The notes under the pieces were generated by a model that searched no databases, had not been told where the DNA came from, and saw only the letters and a list, made by a program, of their open reading frames with translations. Positions 1-13,600 of a stretch of 64,000 nt of DNA are shown here, in pieces (position 1 is the stretch's first letter; every line of letters starts with the position of its first letter). Source of the DNA: Oasisia sp. SBJ-2009 (taxonomy: Eukaryota; Annelida; Polychaeta; Sabellida; Siboglinidae); NCBI GenBank assembly GCA_964017155.1, contig OZ024862.1:27332933-27396932 (forward strand). The letters run 5' to 3'. A program made the translations under genes and the position numbers.

Positions 1-66
1 TTTTAGTGTCTCTTCCGAAAGACACAGGCAAATGTGGGGTAAACGAAATTTCCTATGTTTCGAAAC

Positions 67-137
67 GGTGGTAGGTGGGACTGAACCACTGTCCCCTCGA
101 TTGACAGTCCGGCGCTCTCCCACGCGACCACCACTCC
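67..137 (-). repeat. tRNA-derived SINE head or tRNA pseudogene
   Basis: On the minus strand the segment has an A-box-like TGGTCGCGTGGGAGAGC and a B-box-like GGTTCAGTCCC, with complementary GGTGGT and ACCACC ends. The anticodon position would read GTC (Asp), but the anticodon stem pairs poorly. The sequence running on to the window start could be the SINE body. A functional tRNA is unlikely. Confidence 0.45.
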
Positions 138-204
138 TCATGCTCCTAATACAAGATATGTAATATTTTGCATTTTTTAACTCGGCAAACAAACGTGAAC
201 TTAC

Positions 205-771
205 TGTGGTAGATTGCGCTTGTTCTTCAACATAGCACTGATGACTTTGTTGTCTTCAGCCACGTGGGCTCTGGTGCGCACCACCTTGCACCGTTCCCGC
301 ACACAGTGCAGGCACAGGTCGTCACTGCAGACACGCAACACTTACTGACACAGGACGACAGACAGTGAGAGGCACACAGTGTAGTGACACAGGACGGCAG
401 ACAGTGAGCAGGCACACAGTGTAGTGACACAGGACGACAGACAGTGAGCAGGCACACAGTGTAGTGACACAGGACGACAGACAGTGAGAGGCACACACTG
501 TGTAGTGACAGTCTTGGGAATGACCTTAGTGGCAACTGTGCCCATATTTTTAGGATATATCTATACCAGTTTGACTTTAACTGCAAAGTGGCTGTATTAT
601 TAAAGTAACTATGGGAATTAACAGCTTCATGTAATCAATATTGGAAAGGAAAAACTAGTATAATAAAACTGTCCTAGGTCAAACCTCACCTGAGAAGTCT
701 TGGACCCCCACCATATGTTGTGTAGATGATATCTGACTGAAACACAACACAAACATCACACGTCATGATTG

Positions 772-818
<47 letters not shown>

Positions 819-3800
819 TATATATATATAGTGTACAAATGACATACCGTTATAGAGGTGTAACAATGCTTCCAGTTTTGATACAAAGTTATACTGACAC
901 GGAACCTTGACTTGACCTCACAAGATTGTAACCTTTACCGGCAGTTAAGGACTCGTCATAGAACAGTCAAACAAGTCTCATACTGCAACAACCATTTAGT
1001 TACTGCCATTTTCAAGACATTAATATTTGATTATATACACTTAATGTGTCACCTCCTTTTTGGCAACTCTATTTTCGTATATTTCATACATTACAATACA
1101 AAACTGCCGCATGGATGCATTGTCAGCTTCTTGTAAATGATCTTTTGCGAAAGGTACGTCGCTAAACAAAATAGCTGTTAACCTCACTTCACACGAAGTG
1201 GTTTCATGTAGGATTCTAAACCAGTATTTTGACATGATTCCCAAAGAACAACTGCAACAAATACTCACAGCCTTTTTGGATATACATTTGGCATTTGGCA
1301 CTTTGTCTGGATGTAACCTGGAAGATGAAATTACAAGGCACATCAAACAATGTTTACTGTGAATGCAGTGGTATTTAGCATGCAAAGCCAATTGGTCAAC
1401 ACATTTACCATGTTTGTTAACCTTCTTAAAACCCATACAAAGATAGTTTTATTAGCTTTCAATTACTATAAAAATAATAGCTATTGGCATCTGCTGATGA
1501 ATAAACTACAACAGTGTCCAGTTCTCACATTACAATAGTCAGCAGAGATAGTGCCCAGCTGCTACACAACAATAGTGACCAGAGGTAGTGTCCAGTTCGC
1601 ACACTACAACAGTGTCCAGTTGTTACAGTACAAAGGTGACAATAGACAGTGTCCAGTGGGTAATGTCCAGTTGGGGCACTAGAAGAGTGACAAGTACATC
1701 AGTGTCCTGAGAGACTCACCTGCTGTGTGGACAGAGCAGGGCTGAGTTGTCCACTACGGGGACATCGGCCGAGTAGTCGCAGGAGAACCACTTGGTGAGC
1801 CACTTGGTGTTGATCCACTCCCAGGGCTCGCCTGGAACAAGTGAAGACAACACGACTACAGCAACAACAACACTTGGTGTTGATCCACTCCCACGGCTCA
1901 CCTGGAACAAGTGAAGACAACACGACTACAGCAACAACAACACTTGGTGTTGATCTACTCCCACGGCTCACCAGGAACAAGTGAAGACAACACGACTACA
2001 GCAACAACAACACTTTGTGTTGATCTACTCCCACGGCTCACCTGGAACAACTGAAGACAACACGACTACAGCAACAACAACACTTGGTGTTGATCCACTC
2101 CCAGGGCTCGCCTGGAACATGTCACGTGAGACAACACAACTAGAGCAACAACAACACGACTATAGCAACAACAACACTTGGTGTTGATCCACTCCCACGG
2201 CTCGCCTGGAACAAGTGAAGACAACACGACTACAGCAACAACAACACTTGGTGTTGATCCACTCCCAGGGTTCACCTGGAACAAGTGAAGACAACACGAC
2301 TACAGCAACAACAACACTTGGTGTTGATTCACTCCCAGGGCTCACCTGGAACATGTCACATGAGACAACACGACTACAGCAACAACAACTAGGGATGGGA
2401 CGATACATATTTTAAATTTTCGGTTCAATTTTCGATATTTGACCCACGGTTCGTTATATCCACGATATTTTCCACAACTACACCACCTATCACACAACAT
2501 TTTTAATGAACAATTTTAAGTGCAGTACAGTGGAACCCCTCATTTAAGACCGCCCCCCCCAGATCAGAGTGGGGCAGTCTTAAGAGGGGTGGTCTCTCGT
2601 GAGGGGTTTGCAACATTCAACACTACGGGGCGCTTACAACGACTAACATCAACACTAGGTGGCGCTTACAACCACTAAGTAGTAAAATACACAAAATAAA
2701 AAGTAGAAAATAATAAATGAGACAACATATTAACAACAACAAAATTATTTATTCTGTTTATTTTATGTGTGACACGTTTCAGTATATGTTTACTTTTGAA
2801 TGTTTTTTTTATAAATATTATCTGATAAAGAGTATCCTCATTTAGAATCGTTTTTTAATAATATTTAATATAAATACTATTCTCAGTTAATTTATTTCAA
2901 ATTCGGTCTGAGGGGCTAAACAGTGCTGCCACCTCACGGCGTCTAGGTAATCGCACCGCGGTCGCCATTTTGTTATTCTTTCCAGCGCCACAAAACGATC
3001 TTTTACTTTCTGATCTAATCATGAAAACGACCTCCTACAGCCGCGAAACTTCCTCTCTAATAACTCATATATATTACATATACATACGCTAGGTCATAAA
3101 ATTAAATCATTTAAATTGCTGTGACGAATAAAATTTACAAATCAAAATCTTGCCAAACTAAAGTCGACATCGCCGGCGACTGTTACGCGAAGGCCATAGA
3201 TTACCATGGCGTTACGTCGATATTTTATCGCGGTGTCGCTAAATCTAGATTCCGGTTTTATCCTAAACTAACCTAAAACTTAGCCTAAGTTTCTAAATTT
3301 TAATCATACACAAGTTTCTGAACTTTAATCATACACAATATGGATATTACAGTAATCACACAGTTACGCGTAACCATCGACGGTGGCCATGTTCGCCATG
3401 ATGTCTTCACGTGTACGGAAACACCGATTAGGCAATGACGATGTGCCATTTATCAAACTCGAAAAAAACCGCGGTACGCAAACTGACGACGGTGCACCGA
3501 ACCGCGAATACCGTGAACCGCGATTAATCGTCCCATCCCTAACAACAACACTTGGTGATCCGCTCTGAACCTTACCTTGTGGTAAAATAATGGTAACATT
3601 TCATGTAAACGTGGCCTTGCATAGAGCCGGTATCTGCCTGCTCCAGTATTACACAGGGCCGGTATCTGCCTACTCCAGTATTACACAGGGCCGGTATCTG
3701 CCTGCTCCAGTATTACACATAGCTGGTATCTGCCTGCTCCAGTATTACACATAGCTGGTATCTGCCTGCTCCAGTATTACACATAGCTGGTATCTGCCTG

Positions 3801-6800
3801 CTCCAGTATTACACATAGCTGGTATCTGCCTGCTCCAGTATTACACATAGCTGGTATCTGCCTGCTCCAGTATTTCAGCAAGTGTTTTAGCAATGCAACA
3901 AACACACGTGTTTTGGTAGAAAACCATGGGTCACACTTTGATGGAACAATAACACTGTGTACAAGTACCAGATCTTCTCACCTTTGACAACAGGCATGAC
4001 GTGGTAGAGCTGGTAGACTTCTGTGTGCCGGGCCTTGCCTTGTGTGATGCTGATGTCCTACAATCAGCCAACATTCAGACTTCAGTAACTGACAGAACAC
4101 ACTCACTGGGTCTGGCTGTAGAACACTTGTCTTCTTTTCCCCATCACCACCGATGGAGGAACAATCCTGAGTGAACTATCTATCTACGTGTCACCTCAAA
4201 TCCACTGTGTCACACTCACAAACATCCAAACTTGTTCAACAAAAACTGAATATTGCAAACAAGTCACCATATAAAATGGCAATATTAGAAAAAGTCATCA
4301 AAGGTAGAATTGTCAACATACGGTTTTATTATTAGTGAAAATCAAACAGTATGTATGTATAAAGGATATGTCAACCCATCCCCACACATACATATGTATG
4401 CAGACATTACAAGAAAGAGATGGTACACACAACAGGCTACTGTAGACTCACCCTCATAGTCTTCATCTCACTGATCCAGTGCTCAAACTTGGCATTGTCC
4501 CTTTCCACACTGTGTTGCACTGACTCTGGCAAACAGCTCAGCTCAGGCTCCCTCATAAGTCTCTCTGAGACGACACATAGATACGTCATCAACACAAACA
4601 GCTCAGCTCAGGCTCCCTCATCAGTCTCTCTGAGACGACACATAGATACGTCATCAACACAAACAGCTCAGCTGAGGCCCCCATTACTCTTTCTGTGACA
4701 ACTCAACTATGTCGCCAACACAGACATACACACCTACATATTAATATACTAACTTTGGAGTAGTGTAACTGCATCACCTCCCATGGACCAATGTTCACGC
4801 TCTTGATTTGTTACTCCAAGAGTGCAAGTAAATTAATCGGTTAATACTGTGCGAAAACACAGGGGCAGTAGCCTAGTAAAATAAAGTTTGAATTTGCATT
4901 TTATATTTGCTATACATTAGAGATAGAGCAGAAGCCACCCACAGACCCCTACCTGAGTCACAGACCCCTACCTGAGTCACAGACCCCTACCTGAGTCACA
5001 GACCCCTACCTGAGTCGCAGACCCCTACCTGAGTCACAGACCCCTACCTGAGTCACAGACCCCTACCTGAGTCGCGGGAGTGTCTCTGTCTGTACACCAA
5101 CATGTAGGCATTCCGTGACGCATGGAAGCCTTTACTGGTGCGAGGTTTCTTGGCATTTTTACTGCTCCCATCTGAAACACACACAGTGTCCACCTCCCTG
5201 TTGGTGAATCAATCTAATAAACAACCTCTAAATGTAATTTTTTAAAGCAATATCTTTTTCTTTTATAGGCTGCATTAAGACACAGCTAATATATTTTTCT
5301 CAGTATAAAATTACCAAATAACTGTTAGACATCAATATGTACAGTTTCGCATACACATAATCTATTACACAATAATACACCTACATCATATATATATAAC
5401 CATTTTGTACAGCAGATTTATTTATGTTGTGTAAATACTAAATACAAGTGGTTCAATATCCACAGACAACGTAAAAGTTACATATTTAAATTTCAAAACC
5501 CACACAATTAAATCCATCTTTTCAAGACAATAATTCCAAACTGCAATGTTCACATCAATACTAATTTTTTATTGTTTTCTAAAAATACAAACAAATGAAA
5601 TCAATATTTCTAACACTGCGGATTTGTGAAACCGCATCTCATTATTCAAACTACTGCAGCTGGTCACAGACGCACTAAGACAGGCATGAATACAAGCGTA
5701 CCTACTACCTACACATACACACCTGACAAATGTAGTTCGTCCTCGTTTCCCAGCTGCAAGTTTTTGCCTCCCATCTGCTCAATGTCCTCGTCATTGAACT
5801 TGTACCACAAGTTGGAGGAGAAGTCGCAGATGTAGGAGATGTAGTGACCACTGTTGGCACTCGGACCTCGGTGGATCAGTACAGCCTGGAGGTAGTACAA
5901 GACCTCCTCACCTACACAAACAGACCACACATGTTAGGTGGATCAGTACAGCCTGGAGGTAATACAAGACCTCCTCACCTACACAACAAACAGACCACAC
6001 GTGTTAGGTGGATCAGTACAGCCTGGAGGTAATACAAGACCTCCTCACCTACACAACAAACAGACCACACGTGTTAGGTGGATCAGTACAGCCTGGAGGT
6101 AATACAAGACCTCCTCACCTACACAACAAACAGACCACACGTGTTAGGTGGATCAGTACAGCCTGGTGGTAATACAAGACCTCCTCACCTACACAACAAA
6201 CAGACCACACGTGTTAGGTGGATCAGAACAGCCTGGAGGTAATACAAGACCTCCTCACCTACACAACAAACAGACCACACGTGTTAGGTGGATCAGTACA
6301 GCCTGGAGGTAATACAAGACCTCCTCACCTACACAACAAACAGACCACACGTGTTAGGTGGATCAGTACAGCCTGGAGGTAATACAAGACCTCCTCACCT
6401 ACACAACAAACAGACTACACGTGTTAGGTGGATCAGTACAGCCTGGAGGTAATACAAGACCTCCTCACCTACACAACAAACAGACTACACGTGTTAGGTG
6501 GATCAGTACAGCCTGGAGGTAATACAAGACCTCCTCACCTACACAACAAACAGACCACACGTGTTAGGTGGATCAGTACAGCCTGGAGGTAATACAAGAC
6601 CTCCTCACCTACACAACAAACAGACTACACGTGTTAGGTGGATCAGTATGGCCTGGAGGTAATACAAGACCTCCTCACCTACACAACAAACAGACTACAC
6701 ATGTTAGGTGGATCAGTATGGCCTGGAGGTAATACAAGACCTCCTCACCTACACAACAAACAGACTACACGTGTTAGGTGGATCAGTATGGCCTGGAGGT

Positions 6801-8160
6801 AATACAAGACCTCCTCACCTACACAACAAACAGACTACACGTGTTAGGTGGATCAGTACGGCCTGGAGGTAATACAAGACCTCCTCACCTACACAACAAA
6901 CAGACCACACGTGTTAGGTGGATCAGTACAGCCTGGAGGTAATACAAGACCTCCTCACCTACACAACAAACAGACTACACATGTTAGGTGGATCAGTACA
7001 GCCTGGTGGTAATACAAGACCTCCTCACCTACACAACAAACAGACCACACGTGTTAGGTGGATCAGTACAGCCTGGAGGTAGTACAAGACCTCACCTACA
7101 CAACAAACAGACCACACGTGTTAGGTGGATCAGTACAGCCTGGAGGTAATACAAGACCTCCTCACCTACACAACAAACAGACCACACGTGTTAGGTGGAT
7201 CAGTACAGCCTGGTGGTAATACAAGACCTCCTCACCTACACAACAAACAGACTACACATGTTAGGTGGATCAGTACAGCCTGGAGGTAATACAAGACCTC
7301 CTTATCTACACAAACAGACCACACGTGTTAGGTGGATCAGTACAGCCTACAGACCACACGTGTTAGATGCTAGGACCTCGGTGGGTCAATACACTGATGA
7401 TGCTATTAGGTAGGTAAAGACAAGTCACCTGGTCAACTGACATAGGTAGTCATGTCATAAAGGGAGGAGATATATGGGGGAACTCACCTGGTTTCCTGAC
7501 ATAAGGGCTCATGTCAAGTATCTCAGGGAACTGAATGTAAGTGTTCAGTTTCCTTTTGCAGCCAGTTTTCCTATAAAATAAACAAAGTAACAGAATATTA
7601 CAACAGTATCTGGAAAAACAACACAATAGGCAATATACAAACATTTACAAATTTTACATATAACGTAACACAGTACGTAAGCAACATGTTATGACTAACT
7701 ATTGTATTACTTTTATCTTCAAACTGTGCCCAGCCACAATGCAACAGTGGAGCAGTTTTCAGAATCCGTTAACATCCTTTACAGTGCCTGTAAAGGATGT
7801 TAATAATATAACGCTACTTTGTAATTGTTAAAACTCATAAATGTCTTCATCTTCTTAACAATAATAGAAAAATGTACTGGTAATCATTAATGGAATGTCA
7901 TCAACGGCCTTAAATGAATATGTTCAACTTAATAGTTAATGCTGTAGGAACAACAGGAACAACAAGAAGAGGCTGAGTGTCACCTGTCAAAGACGAATCT
8001 GAGCAGCTGGAAGTTGAGAACAGGCGGCAGACTGCACAGCTCTATCTGACGCACAGCATTCTGTTTGCCGTTGCACACAGCGCACATGTACTGATTGTCA
8101 CCCTCCAACCTCTCCTCCTGACATAACACACAACACACATGTACTGATTGTCACCCTCCA

Positions 8161-8223
<63 letters not shown>

Positions 8224-9063
8224 CCTCCCTCCCTCCCTCCCTCCCTCCCTCCCTCCCTCTCTCTCTCTCTCACTCCCCCTCTCACACTCTCTCACTCTCT
8301 CACTCACTCTCTCTCACTCCCTCCCCCCCTCCCCCCCTCTCTCTCACCTCCTGACATAACGCATTAACAAGGAACTACACCAACTTTGATGTTTATGCTG
8401 GTGCCTCACAGAAAGCAATATATGCTGTGACAGTGAATGACTGCAATGAACAAACGTCTTTGTCACACAGACTAACACGGAAGGCCACCCACCTTGAGGA
8501 ACTCGTGGATGCAGTCCTTCAACGTGCTGTGGCCTTTGATGTTCAGGTCCAACTCGTAGAACTTAGAGCGGCGAAGTGACTCACTGTTGCAGGCTGTGCA
8601 CCTGTAATACACAGCAACAGCACAATGTGTAGTATGGTAAACCAGCAGTCCTTACTTTGTTGTGGGCATACATTCTAAAAACATTTGTCTCCACTTAACT
8701 GCCTAATACTGAAACATATACCTCCAAACTGTCCAACTGTACATACACAGTAGTGAATATATTGTTCATGACTCCAAGAATGGTTTATTTTAGTATAATG
8801 AACTTACTTTGGAGTTTAATGTCGAAGATGAGTACGACGTTTCGATCTGTCAGCTACGGACCTTGTTCACGTTCTGGTGTCACGTGTGTTGCCTCAGATT
8901 TCAGCGAACAAGGTCCGTAGCTGACGGATCGAAACGTCGTACTCATCTTCGACATTAAGCTCCAAAGTAAGTTAATTATACTACAATGTACATACACAGT
9001 AGTTTCATGGGCTATGTATTTGTTGTACTCAATGTTTGCAGGTTTAGTTAGGAAATATATATA

Positions 9064-9105
<42 letters not shown>

Positions 9106-10542
9106 AAAACAAAACACCTTATGAATACAAATAAGCACACAACCTACATACCGAGTGACGTAGTCATAGTGTCCAAGGAACTGTCTCTGTATCACGTTGC
9201 AAAGTGTTGGATCCCGCTGTTGGCTAAAAGTGTCCTCAAGCAGTGACATAAGCAACTTGGAGAACTCTTGTGCATCCTGCAGACATACAGTTACCATTAG
9301 ATACTTCATACATCTACCATTAGACACTTCACACCGTTACCATTAGATACTTCATACAGTTACCATTAGACACTTCATACAGTTACCATTAGATACTTCA
9401 TACATCTACCATTAGACACTTCATACAGTTACCATTAGATACTTCATACAGTTACCATTAGACACTTCACATTCAACCAGTCTCATCCATCCAGGAAACC
9501 AAAAATATTCTATTGGGAAAATTAACTCACATTTATACAGTATCAATAATGCCATGCATAGTGGTGTGGTGCTCTAATTTGTATTTTCTTTTATTCTAAC
9601 AGTATCAAAATCATGCACAAAGAAAACTACTTTTTCAACCTCATTCGCAACATCACTGTCAACAAATGTTGTGATTCACCAAAATTGTGTTTTACTTTAC
9701 AAAGTAAAGGCCCTGACAAATGTCAATCTTTATCAAATGGATCCACACATTGGTATGTGGACAGATAACGCCCTGTCAGCTATCAAGCTGGAAGTCACAT
9801 TTACTCTGTAGATCATTAAATAAATATATCCTGAACCAAACATCTAGCAGAGTGCCTAATATTACACAGAAGAGTGGTCATACTGTCTGAATACATGAGT
9901 CAGTTCAAGAACATGACTGAGAAAGTAGATGCAGCAGGTATACTGACCTGTTGTTGACCAGCGTCCAAGCCAAGGGCATTTATGAATGGTGTAGGGTCAA
10001 CAAACCTGTAAGGTAACCAATCCTAATTTCAATTTTTTTTAAACTTGGTTAAAAATAAATGCTGAAACTGTGATAAAAATGAATCACAAAATCTGTTTTT
10101 TTACCTTAACAAAATAATGCATTGTTGTTATTATTAAACTGACTGCAAATGGCACTTAAACTATTCACTCATGACAGATAGCACTAAAACTAGTCACTCA
10201 TTAGTCATTACAAATGACACTTAAACTATTCATTCACTCACTACAATTGACACTTATACTATTCACTCACAAATTATGCAACTTACAGCTGTACATGGTT
10301 CACTAGATTTTGCACTGATGATATATTAAACGCCACAAAGTTATATTTAATGGTTTCACTTATAGTATTTTTGCTACCTTTCAAATTTGCTTAACCATTT
10401 CAGCTCCTTACAAATATCAGTCTCACTGAATGTGATCTATTGCACTGACAAGTCTTCATTTACAGCAGCTGACTGAAGGCCTGTTTCAATTCTGAAAGGT
10501 CCACACTAACACACACAGTCATACACAGTCACACATAGACAG

Positions 10543-10607
<65 letters not shown>

Positions 10608-13600
10608 CCCACGCACACATGCACGCACACATGCACGCACACATGCACGCACACATGAACGCACACATGCACGCACACACACACACGCACACACACGCAT
10701 GCACAGTCCCACAGTCGCACGCACACACGCACACATGCACGCACACACACGCACGCACAGTCCCACAGTCGCACGCACACACACATGCACGCACACATGC
10801 ACGCACACACTTACTTCCTGACACTGAACTGCAGCATGGCAAATATGAGCTGTAGTTGACCAATGACAGAGCTGGGAGGGACGTCACTCTCAGCCCTGTC
10901 ACCAGCTGGACTCAGCTGCTGCGGTTCACACTTCTTCTGTGGTTCACACAGCTGCTGCGGTTCACACTTCTTCTGTGGTTCACACAGCTGCTGCGGTTCA
11001 CACTTCTTCTGTGGTTCACACAGCTGCTGCGGTTCACATTTCTTCTGTGGTTCACACAGCTGCTGTGGTTCACACTTCTTCTGTGGTTCACACTGCTGCT
11101 GCGGTTCACACTTCTTCTGTGGTTCACACAGCTGCTGTGGTTCACACAGCTGCTGCGGTTCACACAGCTGCTGTGATTCACACATCTGTCGATCTGTACA
11201 TGGGCAAACATATGGCACTGGTGAAAACTATCATAACACTGGAAGTGTTAATTCGAAACTTTCTTCAGATGACAACTATAAAGTTGATTTTCCTCCAACA
11301 TTTTCAATTCCACCTCAGATCGTCTTTCAGTTCTTCACATTGCCACTGACGGTAGCAAAACAGTTGATATAGGTTAAACTTTATAATTGTTAAACCAAGT
11401 TGATCATAGGATTTTTTTATTTAAAAAGGTGGAACGTTTCATTAAATTTATAAGTAAACAATTGTAGCATTTCTATAACTCATATATTTTAGATAACATG
11501 ATTTGTAATAAAACAATATTTGAACCAATTCTGTTGTTATGATTTGTAAAATAATATTTAAGTCTGTTTGAAATGACTACTAGATATGACATTTTTTTGC
11601 TCATGTTTGTATAGCAATATATAAAATGGACAATCTGGTGCACAAAATCGTTCTTTCATTCTGGCTGATTTACATTTTATTTGCCAAACATTGCACATAC
11701 GACAATAAAAAAATTAAGTAAAAACAGAAGCGTTTTGCAAGACAAGTAATCAAACTAATTGTCAGTGATAACAGCACTTACTGCTATCTGAATCACAATC
11801 AGAATTGCAGCTCATTGGCTCCAAGATGGGATCTTTCCACTTGTAAACAGCTGCCCGAAACTCTCGATTATGAAACCAAACCTGGAAACAAATATTTAAT
11901 ATAAACATTAACTTCAACAGTTTGTTTGAAAGAGACAGGCATTGTAAGAGATAGACATTGTAAGAGATAGACATTGTAAGGTGAATGAAAGTGCCCAAGT
12001 GTCAAAATGGCTGCAGGTACCAGTACTGAACCACGAGCACTAGGATTCCACCCGTTTCTCCAACTGACCACATGTTCATTGTTTTTATAAAAGTACTTTT
12101 GTTTGAAATAGTTTCAAGAAATGATTCACTTTGGTGTTGCCATCTGGTATATTGCCACAGCCAATTGCTTAAACATTTCAAATTCAAGATTAACAACATC
12201 AACATACATCATAATCATTTTCATGTACTGTTTACTCCAATTTCACAGTCACCCGAATTGCTTGGTTTAACCTTTAGTTTGAGTAACAATTTTGCCAGAA
12301 CTACAAACAAGTCGTACACACATTTGCCTGTCACAGCAGATTCAAGGCAGGTGTTCTTTCGCAAAAGAAGTATGAAGTAGACTTTAAATCGGAGTGACCC
12401 GATTTGACATGGCAAAGTTGACTCACCTGTAGGAAGGTGTTTACGTAACAGGTCGCACCCAGGTTTTTCAAACCCACAAATCCACCCTGAAATAATATAC
12501 ATTGATAGGTCAGAGGATGCTTAGAAACTAGACTGATAAATTACCACGAACACTGTAAATATTACTGAATAAAACTACACCAGAAAAATTGGCTTAGCAT
12601 CAGCTTCATGATGACTATATGAATATGATACCACATGGCATCCTTGCAAGCATAGTAACATGGACACTGACCATAGCAGATCCCTGTGCATTGTTTGGAC
12701 GTTATGGATGCGAGAAAATTCAAATGATCATCTACTCGAGTAACAAATAAACGACCCGGTACAATTTCTATTCTGTGAAAAATGCCATGCTATATACAAT
12801 ATCAGAACAAGTTTCAACTTCAGAACATGGCAAATTGTATAACAAGTTTCACATTTACACCACAGACAATTTGTTGTAGTATAAATATAAATGTTTACAT
12901 GTGGCACTCCTGTCTGTACATAGCCAATACTGTCTATGGATTCTGGAACAAATACTGCTCTTGCGTTCTCACCTAGTTAGTTTGTCTGACGACATGTTAC
13001 TGTAACACCATCAAAGCCACTTCACTTGATAGTGATTTATACACGCTGACACTGACACTGAGTTTAACTTTTAAGCCACATGACACAACCACGTTTGGCA
13101 AACCAAATATCTAACAGAGACAAAGCAAGAATACATAGTTATACCTTCTTTCTTCTCTCCATCTCCGGGTCATCAATGTCGTGCCAGTTGCTGTCATCTA
13201 TCTCACACAGCCAGTCCCTCTCTCCCAGCCCCAGGAGACAGAATGGGTTTCCCTTGCAGTTCCGCCTACCAACACCACCACCACTCAACGTCTAATCCAG
13301 ACAGCACAGTCATGTTCAGTTCAACAAACAACTGTATGATCTGTCACACTGGTGCAATGGCAATTTGATTTATTTATTTTTGACCACAAATGTACATAAT
13401 TAATATAATTTTACATAATAAATAATTATAAAAGTGTGAAACCTTATAGGATATTTGTATAATTAATTACTTATACATTGCAGTCATATCAAATTATACA
13501 GCATATTGTATGAGGACTATTAATATATGCTACATATACAGTATTTATTAACTAGTTACGTTCTTTCTTCAATTGCATTCTCAGGTCTTACAAAATAGAC

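Noticed and set aside
10856..11372. Plus-strand Cys/Ser/Gly-rich or Val/His-rich frames
   Set aside because: Antisense shadows of the USP48 coding repeat. Only the minus frame fits the flanking exon phases and the family alignment.
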